NCBI GenBank assembly: GCA_900544985.1
Contig: UQXK01000052.1
Span: forward strand, 1-11,397
Origin: an uncultured Eubacteriales bacterium
GTDB taxonomy: Bacteria; Bacillota; Clostridia; Oscillospirales; CAG-272
DNA length: 11,397 nt
Direction: 5' to 3'
Both the position numbers and the translations under genes were made by a program. Below the pieces are notes generated by a model. That model did no database searches and had not been told where the DNA came from. It saw nothing but the letters and a program-made list of their open reading frames with translations. Positions 6,735-11,397 of the stretch are shown piece after piece. Each line of letters opens with the position of its first letter. The stretch's first letter is position 1.

Positions 6735-9323
6735 ATGGAACATAACGATATATCATATCAGAATCAAAAAATAGTTGAAGTCCAGATGGGCGCGCGCGTA
6801 AAGCAATCGTTTATAGAATACGCTATGAGCGTCATAGTTTCCCGTGCGCTTCCCGATGTACGCGACGGTCTTAAACCCGTACACAGACGTATACTCTACT
6901 CTATGTATGAGGATAAGCTCACTTACGATAAACCCACGTGCAAATCCGCAACGACGGTCGGAAACGTGCTCGGACGTTACCATCCGCACGGCGACTCTTC
7001 CGTATATGACGCAATGGTACGTCTGGCGCAGGATTTCTCTATGAGATATCCGCTTATCGACGGACAGGGAAACTTCGGTAACGTGGACGGAGACGGCGCC
7101 GCTGCCTACCGTTATACAGAGGCAAGACTTGCAAAGCTTGCCAACGAAATGATGACGGATATAGACAAAAACGTCGTCGATTTCGAACCGAACTTCGATA
7201 ACAGACTTAAAGAGCCCGCGGTCCTCCCGTCGAGATTTCCGAATATACTCGTAAACGGTTCTGTCGGTATCGCCGTAGGTATGGCTACAAATATCCCTCC
7301 CCACAATCTGGGAGAGGTAATAGACGCAACGCTTTATTTCATGAGACATCCGGAAGCACAGGTCACGGAGCTTATGAATTATATAAAGGGACCGGACTTC
7401 CCGACAAAGGCGATGATATGCGGTTCAAACGGAATATATCAGGCATATCAGACAGGCAAAGGCAGAGTTATAGTCCGTTCCCGTGCAAAGATAGAGGAAG
7501 ACCACCACAGGATAGTCGTAACGGAGATTCCGTATATGGTAAACAAAGCCATGCTTGTGGAATCGATAGCAAATTGCTATAAAGATAAAAAAGTAGAAGG
7601 CATTACGGGACTTCGCGACGAATCCGACGGTAAAAAAGGCATAAGAATCGTTATAGATTACAGGCGCGACGCAAATCCGCAGGTAATACTGAATCAGCTC
7701 TATAAGTACACACAGCTCCAAGATACCTGCGCCGTCAACATGATAGCGCTCGTAAACGGAGAGCCTAAGCTTCTGGGACTTCGCGAGATACTCACTCATT
7801 ATATAAATCACCAGGAAAGCGTCATTCGCCGCCGCACGGAGTTTGACCTTGAAAAGACGAAAGCAAGACTCCATATTCTTGAAGGTCTCAAAAAAGCGCT
7901 CGATTTTATCGACATCATAATAGAGACGATAAAGAACAGTGATTCCGTAGCCGACGCTAAAAACGCCCTGATGGAAAAATTCGGATTTACCGATATCCAG
8001 GCGCAGGCTATCGTCGATATGACGCTCGGAAAGCTCGCAGGACTCGAAAGACACAAGATAGAGGACGAGCTCGGCGCAAAAACGCTCCTCAAACAGGAGC
8101 TGGAAGGCATACTTGCCGACGAAACGAAGATTTTCGACATAATAGAAAAAGAATTAAAAGAGATAAAAGAAAAATTCTCCGACGGAAGAAGAACGGAGAT
8201 AACGGCGCCTATTGACGATATAATCGACGAGGACCTTATAGACAAGGAAGAGTGCGTCGTAACAATCACGCGCGACGGATATATAAAACGCTCTTCGGCG
8301 TCGTCTTATTCCGCACAGCGCCGCGGCGGACGCGGTATACGCGGCATGAAAACAAAGGAAGAGGATTTCGTAAACGATATAATAATCGTAAATTCTCACA
8401 GCTTCCTGCTCATGTTCACCAACAGCGGAAAAGTTTTCATGAAAAAAGTTTATCAGGTGCCGGAGGCTTCCAATATCTCCAAGGGAACAAACCTTGTAAA
8501 CCTGATAGATATAGACAAGGACGAAAAAGTAACCTCCGTTATCGCCGTAAAAAGCTTTGAAGAAAACGAATATTTCGTAATGGTGACGGAAAAAGGCGTT
8601 GTAAAACGCGCCAATATAAAGGATTTTGAATTCCAGCGCAAGGGCGGAAAGATAGCGATAAACCTTGACGAGGGCGATAAGCTCGCGTTTGTAAAGCATA
8701 CGACGGGAGAAGACGATATCGTCATCGCGACAAGAGAGGGCAAAGCCGTTCGTTTCTCTGAAACAGAAGCGCGCATTATGGGCAGAACCGCAAGAGGCGT
8801 AAGAGGAATAAAACTCAAAAACGACGATTATGTTGTCGGCGTTGCGGTAGTGGATCCTAACAAAATGCTTCTCACGATAACGGAAAACGGATACGGCAAA
8901 CGCAATTCGTTTGACGGATATACGGCGCACAGCCGCGGAACTTCGGGCGTTATATGCCACAAGCTCACAGATAAGACAGGCAAGCTTGCGGGAATTGCCG
9001 CGGTTTCCGAGGACGACGATATAATGATCATCACAAACGAAGGTATACTTATACGTATGGCTGTTTCGGATATAAATGTTTATGACGGCAATTCGACAGC
9101 GGGCGTCAGAGTAATGAGACTCGACGACGGCGCGTATATAGTAAACTTTGCCGCGACAAAATCCGAAGAGGAAGAGGAAGCGGAAATAGCCGCTGCCGCA
9201 GCTCTCGAAAGTTCCGAAAAAGAAAATCCGGCGGAAGAAAAAGTATCTTTCGAAGACGAGGATTTACTTGATTCTTCTGAGGAAAAAGGCGAAGACGACG
9301 ATACAGATAACGATATCATATAA
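6735..9323 (+). CDS. gyrA: DNA gyrase subunit A
   Basis: GyrA is the DNA-cleaving and wrapping subunit of gyrase. The 862 residues include the winged-helix/tower core (about 1-495), with active-site R126-Y127 in AAAYRYTEAR, and a six-bladed beta-pinwheel (about 505-808). The GyrA box QRRGGRG (528-534) marks true gyrase over topoisomerase IV. The quinolone-determining stretch HPHGDSSVYD keeps S88 and D92, the equivalents of E. coli S83 and D87. The residue before the active-site arginine is Y125, where E. coli has methionine. The last 50 residues (811-862) form a strongly acidic, alanine- and serine-containing tail. AAGGA (6721-6725) supports the ATG. recA begins 24 bp downstream, so co-transcription is likely. 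Confidence 0.98.
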   Translation: MEHNDISYQNQKIVEVQMGARVKQSFIEYAMSVIVSRALPDVRDGLKPVHRRILYSMYEDKLTYDKPTCKSATTVGNVLGRYHPHGDSSVYDAMVRLAQDFSMRYPLIDGQGNFGNVDGDGAAAYRYTEARLAKLANEMMTDIDKNVVDFEPNFDNRLKEPAVLPSRFPNILVNGSVGIAVGMATNIPPHNLGEVIDATLYFMRHPEAQVTELMNYIKGPDFPTKAMICGSNGIYQAYQTGKGRVIVRSRAKIEEDHHRIVVTEIPYMVNKAMLVESIANCYKDKKVEGITGLRDESDGKKGIRIVIDYRRDANPQVILNQLYKYTQLQDTCAVNMIALVNGEPKLLGLREILTHYINHQESVIRRRTEFDLEKTKARLHILEGLKKALDFIDIIIETIKNSDSVADAKNALMEKFGFTDIQAQAIVDMTLGKLAGLERHKIEDELGAKTLLKQELEGILADETKIFDIIEKELKEIKEKFSDGRRTEITAPIDDIIDEDLIDKEECVVTITRDGYIKRSSASSYSAQRRGGRGIRGMKTKEEDFVNDIIIVNSHSFLLMFTNSGKVFMKKVYQVPEASNISKGTNLVNLIDIDKDEKVTSVIAVKSFEENEYFVMVTEKGVVKRANIKDFEFQRKGGKIAINLDEGDKLAFVKHTTGEDDIVIATREGKAVRFSETEARIMGRTARGVRGIKLKNDDYVVGVAVVDPNKMLLTITENGYGKRNSFDGYTAHSRGTSGVICHKLTDKTGKLAGIAAVSEDDDIMIITNEGILIRMAVSDINVYDGNSTAGVRVMRLDDGAYIVNFAATKSEEEEEAEIAAAAALESSEKENPAEEKVSFEDEDLLDSSEEKGEDDDTDNDII

Positions 9324-9347
9324 ATAATTACAAGGAGCAATAAATAA

Positions 9348-10520
9348 ATGGCAGCAAAACCTGTTAAGAAAAAAGCGGCAGTCGTTCCCATGGACGGCGA
9401 AGAAAAGAAAAAGGCGCTTGCCACGGCGCTTGCTCAGATTGAAAAAGATTTCGGCAAAGGAACTATAATGAAGCTCGGGGACAATGTAAGAATGAATGTT
9501 CAGGCTGTTCCCACAGGCTCGCTTACGCTCGACCTTGCGCTCGGCATAGGCGGCGTTCCGCGCGGCAGAATAATAGAAATATTCGGACCGGAATCCTCCG
9601 GTAAGACGACGGTCGCGCTTCATATAGCGGCAGAGGTCCAAAAAATGGGAGGAGAAGCCGCATTTATAGACGCGGAGCACGCGCTAGATCCCGTTTATGC
9701 AAAAGCTCTCGGCGTGGATATAGACAGACTTCTCGTTTCTCAGCCCGACAGCGGAGAGCAGGCGCTCGAAATAACAGAGGCGCTCGTCCGTTCCGGCGCT
9801 GTCGACGTCATAGTAGTCGACTCTGTTGCGGCTCTCGTTCCTCAGCAGGAAATAGACGGCGTCATGGGGTCGTCTCATGTAGGTTTGCAGGCAAGACTTA
9901 TGTCCCAGGCTCTGCGCAAGCTTTCCGGTTCTATCGCAAAGACAAACAGCGTCGTTATATTTATAAACCAGCTCCGTGAAAAAGTCGGCGTTATGTACGG
10001 AAACCCCGAAACGACTCCCGGCGGAAGAGCGCTTAAATTCTACGCTTCCGTCCGTATAGACGTAAGAAAAACGGACGTATTGAAGCAGGGCGGAGAAATG
10101 TACGGCAACAAAGTAAAATGCAAGGTTGTCAAAAACAAAGTTGCACCTCCGTTTAAAGTTGCCGAATTTGAAATAATATACGGTCACGGAATTTCAAAAT
10201 CCGGAGAAATAGTCGAAATAGGCTCTGATCTGGGCATTATTCAGAAGAGCGGTTCATGGTTCTCCTACAACGGAGAGAGAATCGGACAGGGCAAGGAGAA
10301 TGCGAGAAAAGCGATAGAGGCTGATCCGAAGCTCCTCGAAGAAATAGAGTCAAAGATAAAAGCGCAGTCCGATAAGATCGATCTTACTGCGGAAGAGGCA
10401 TATTCCCTCGAAGAAGACGGCGATGAAAACCTCGAATACGACGACGAGCTCGGAATAGAAAGCGGAGATAAGGACGACGATTTTGATATCCGCATACTCG
10501 ACGTTTCCGCCGACGAATGA
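9348..10520 (+). CDS. recA: Recombinase RecA
   Basis: RecA polymerises on single-stranded DNA, performs strand exchange and stimulates LexA self-cleavage. It has 390 residues, longer than the common 340-360, because of a lysine-rich lead (KPVKKKA, 4-10) and an extended acidic tail (353-390, many D and E). Core motifs are intact: Walker A GPESSGKT (80-87), FIDAEHALDP (106-115), loop L1 around QQEIDGVMGSSHVG (166-179), and L2 with NPETTPGGRALKF (219-231), the Firmicutes form. AAGGAG at 9332-9337 fixes the start. There is no room for a dedicated promoter in the 24-bp gap and no GAAC-N4-GTTC LexA box upstream, so expression probably follows gyrBA. Placement beside gyrA at the origin is unusual. 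Confidence 0.98.
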   Translation: MAAKPVKKKAAVVPMDGEEKKKALATALAQIEKDFGKGTIMKLGDNVRMNVQAVPTGSLTLDLALGIGGVPRGRIIEIFGPESSGKTTVALHIAAEVQKMGGEAAFIDAEHALDPVYAKALGVDIDRLLVSQPDSGEQALEITEALVRSGAVDVIVVDSVAALVPQQEIDGVMGSSHVGLQARLMSQALRKLSGSIAKTNSVVIFINQLREKVGVMYGNPETTPGGRALKFYASVRIDVRKTDVLKQGGEMYGNKVKCKVVKNKVAPPFKVAEFEIIYGHGISKSGEIVEIGSDLGIIQKSGSWFSYNGERIGQGKENARKAIEADPKLLEEIESKIKAQSDKIDLTAEEAYSLEEDGDENLEYDDELGIESGDKDDDFDIRILDVSADE

Positions 10521-11155
10521 CAATGCATATTTTTCTCACGTCTGTAAGACCGATTGCGGGAGGAGAGGAAACAGAACTCTCCTTTCTCATAGACGGAGGG
10601 GATTTTTCCGAAAGAAAAAAGCTTGTAATAGCGGCAGAGATGTTTTTTCCTCTCGGATTTCCTTTGGAAATTGTAAAGGATATAGAAATAGACACTTTTA
10701 AATTCGACGAGATATCCTTTCTTGCAGACAAGACTGCGGCGATAAAACGCGGTATATATATACTGTCTTTCGGAGATAACACAAAGAAAGCTCTTGCCCG
10801 CAAACTTACGGAGAAGGGTTTTTCCAGGGAAGTATCCGCCGAGGCGGCGGAATATCTTGCCGAAACGGGATATATAAATGAAGAAGAATCCGCAAAGCTT
10901 CTTGCTTCCGATATGGCAAATAAAAAGCTTTACGGTCCGCGGAGAATAAAGGGCGCGCTCTATGAAAAAGGATTTTCAAAGGATATCTGCGAAATCGCAG
11001 TCGATTCTTTAAATGTGGATTTTTCGAAAATTCTCGCAAAAAGAATATCGAAAATGAGGGTTAAACCCGATTTTTCCGATGAAAAAGAAAGAAAAAGAGC
11101 GATAGCTTCGTTTATGCGCCTCGGTTTTTCCTATGACGACTTACCTTTCTTATAA
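10517..11155 (+). CDS. recX: RecA regulatory protein RecX
   Basis: RecX binds RecA filaments and limits their extension and activity. The 212-residue protein shows the family's helical repeats: AIKRGIYILSFGDNTKKALARKL region (75-97), KGFSREV (100-106), ETGYINEEESAKLL (116-129), YGPRRIKGALYEKGFS (139-154), and a last repeat ending MRLGFSYDD (200-208). The amino-terminal 70 residues are divergent. The start codon overlaps the recA stop (shared ATGA, 10517-10520). There is no clear ribosome binding site, which points to translational coupling; a second ATG at 10523 is an equally usable start. The last four codons and stop lie inside a 26-bp perfect palindrome (11140-11165). Gene order recA-recX is common; the fusion of this pair to gyrA is not. 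Confidence 0.94.
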   Translation: MTMHIFLTSVRPIAGGEETELSFLIDGGDFSERKKLVIAAEMFFPLGFPLEIVKDIEIDTFKFDEISFLADKTAAIKRGIYILSFGDNTKKALARKLTEKGFSREVSAEAAEYLAETGYINEEESAKLLASDMANKKLYGPRRIKGALYEKGFSKDICEIAVDSLNVDFSKILAKRISKMRVKPDFSDEKERKRAIASFMRLGFSYDDLPFL

Positions 11156-11165
11156 GAAAGGTAAG
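11140..11165. repeat. 26-bp perfect palindrome over the recX stop codon
   Basis: The half-site CTTACCTTTCTTA is followed directly by its exact reverse complement, with no loop. The left half encodes the final residues LPFL and the stop TAA (11153-11155). Symmetry stops cleanly at both sides (A at 11139, C at 11166). As RNA it would fold with a small A/U loop; it lacks a T-tract. Confidence 0.85.
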
Positions 11166-11198
11166 CCAAAGAATTTCCCCTCGACTACATCACTTTAC

Positions 11199-11251
11199 TT
11201 TGGTGAAGCTTTTGAAGTTCCAAGAAACTTTTCTCGAAAAGTTTCTTGTGT
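11199..11251 (+). repeat. Hairpin-bearing dispersed repeat, right copy
   Basis: The segment starts TTTGGTGAAGCTTTTGAAG and carries a perfect 12-bp hairpin (11221-11232 and 11237-11248, loop CTCG). It is the inverted counterpart of the copy at 1-61, so both copies point outward from the gene cluster. Similarity, with a small gap, begins at about 11191. CCAAAG (11166-11171) could pair with CTTTGG (11198-11203), linking it to the preceding palindrome as a composite element. Confidence 0.75.
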
Positions 11252-11257
11252 TCGGGT

Positions 11258-11276
11258 TTGGGGCGGATAGCCCCAA
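11258..11276 (+). repeat. GC-rich hairpin
   Basis: TTGGGGC (11258-11264) pairs with GCCCCAA (11270-11276) around the 5-base loop GGATA. It follows the dispersed repeat after ten bases and has no T-tract. Confidence 0.6.
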
Positions 11277-11292
11277 CATTTAATGCTTACAC

Positions 11293-11326
11293 AAAAACGC
11301 GCAGTAATGCGCGTTTTTATTTTTTC
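11293..11326 (+). terminator. Intrinsic terminator downstream of recX
   Basis: AAAAACGCGC (11293-11302) and GCGCGTTTTT (11309-11318) form a perfect 10-bp stem with a 6-base loop, followed by ATTTTTTC. The A-tract on the upstream side makes it potentially bidirectional. It is the first good intrinsic terminator after the gyrB-recX block and probably ends that transcript. Confidence 0.85.
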
Positions 11327-11334
11327 GTTATATG

Positions 11335-11352
11335 TTGGAACTGCCGTTCCAA
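11335..11352. repeat. Short perfect hairpin GGAAC/GTTCC
   Basis: TTGGAAC (11335-11341) and GTTCCAA (11346-11352) flank the 4-base TGCC. It lies just after the terminator and may belong to the following hairpin cluster or to regulation of a gene beyond the window. It contains GAAC-N4-GTTC, the skeleton of a Firmicutes LexA box, but the middle bases fit poorly. Confidence 0.5.
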
Positions 11353-11360
11353 ACCTCCGC

Positions 11361-11390
11361 TTTAAGGTGCTTTTGAAAAAGCGCCTTAAA
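11361..11390 (+). repeat. 13-bp hairpin at the right window edge
   Basis: TTTAAGGTGCTTT (11361-11373) pairs with AAAGCGCCTTAAA (11378-11390) around TGAA. One pair is T-G, stable only in the plus-strand RNA. It is followed by AAT at the window end, so any T-tract or continuation cannot be judged. Confidence 0.6.
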
Positions 11391-11397
11391 AATCCGC

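Noticed and set aside
8154..8960. A 268-codon minus-strand frame opposite gyrA
   Set aside because: It is a shadow of the gyrA pinwheel coding sequence, without motif or ribosome binding site.
11338..11349. LexA (SOS) box GAAC-TGCC-GTTC
   Set aside because: The outer half-sites match but the four middle bases fit the RNRY preference poorly. The symmetry extends to a 7-bp stem amid other hairpins, so a structural repeat is the better reading; the downstream gene is not visible.

Overview
The window is the chromosomal replication-origin neighbourhood of a low-to-moderate-GC member of the Bacillota (Firmicutes), most likely an uncultured clostridium. The evidence is the gene order dnaA, dnaN, recF, remB (DUF370), gyrB, gyrA, the strong AAAGGA-type ribosome binding sites, a RecA L2 loop of the Firmicutes type (NPETTPGGRALKF) and AT-rich spacers. 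I do not assign a genus. All eight genes lie on the plus strand, so they probably point away from the origin as leading-strand genes.

Layout: bases 1-61 hold a hairpin-bearing repeat in minus orientation. A near-consensus promoter (70-98) drives dnaA (147-1559). A 406-bp AT-rich spacer (1560-1965) is the probable oriC. It has DnaA boxes of the form TTTTCMACA in two opposed groups, promoter-like elements whose -35 hexamers lie inside DnaA boxes, and a pyrimidine-rich probable unwinding region next to dnaN (1966-3132). A 111-bp spacer leads to recF (3244-4374) and, 18 bp on, remB (4393-4656). A 144-bp leader with a candidate promoter precedes gyrB (4801-6717). gyrA (6735-9323), recA (9348-10520) and recX (10517-11155) follow with gaps of 17, 24 and -4 bp. 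Beyond recX is a 240-bp non-coding tract made almost wholly of hairpins, including an intrinsic terminator (11293-11326) and a second copy of the repeat seen at the left edge, in inverted orientation.

Together the genes cover initiation (DnaA, oriC), processivity (beta clamp), gap repair (RecF loading RecA, RecX restraining it) and supercoiling (gyrase). The organisational novelty is the joining of recA-recX to the gyrBA transcription unit at the origin, together with the absence of the S4-domain gene (yaaA/rlbA) usually found between dnaN and recF.

I found no defence system, mobile element with a transposase, CRISPR array, tRNA or rRNA. The genes are all recognised housekeeping genes. The unusual material lies in the origin, the gene arrangement, a few atypical residues, AUA-dominated isoleucine codon use and the flanking palindromic repeats.
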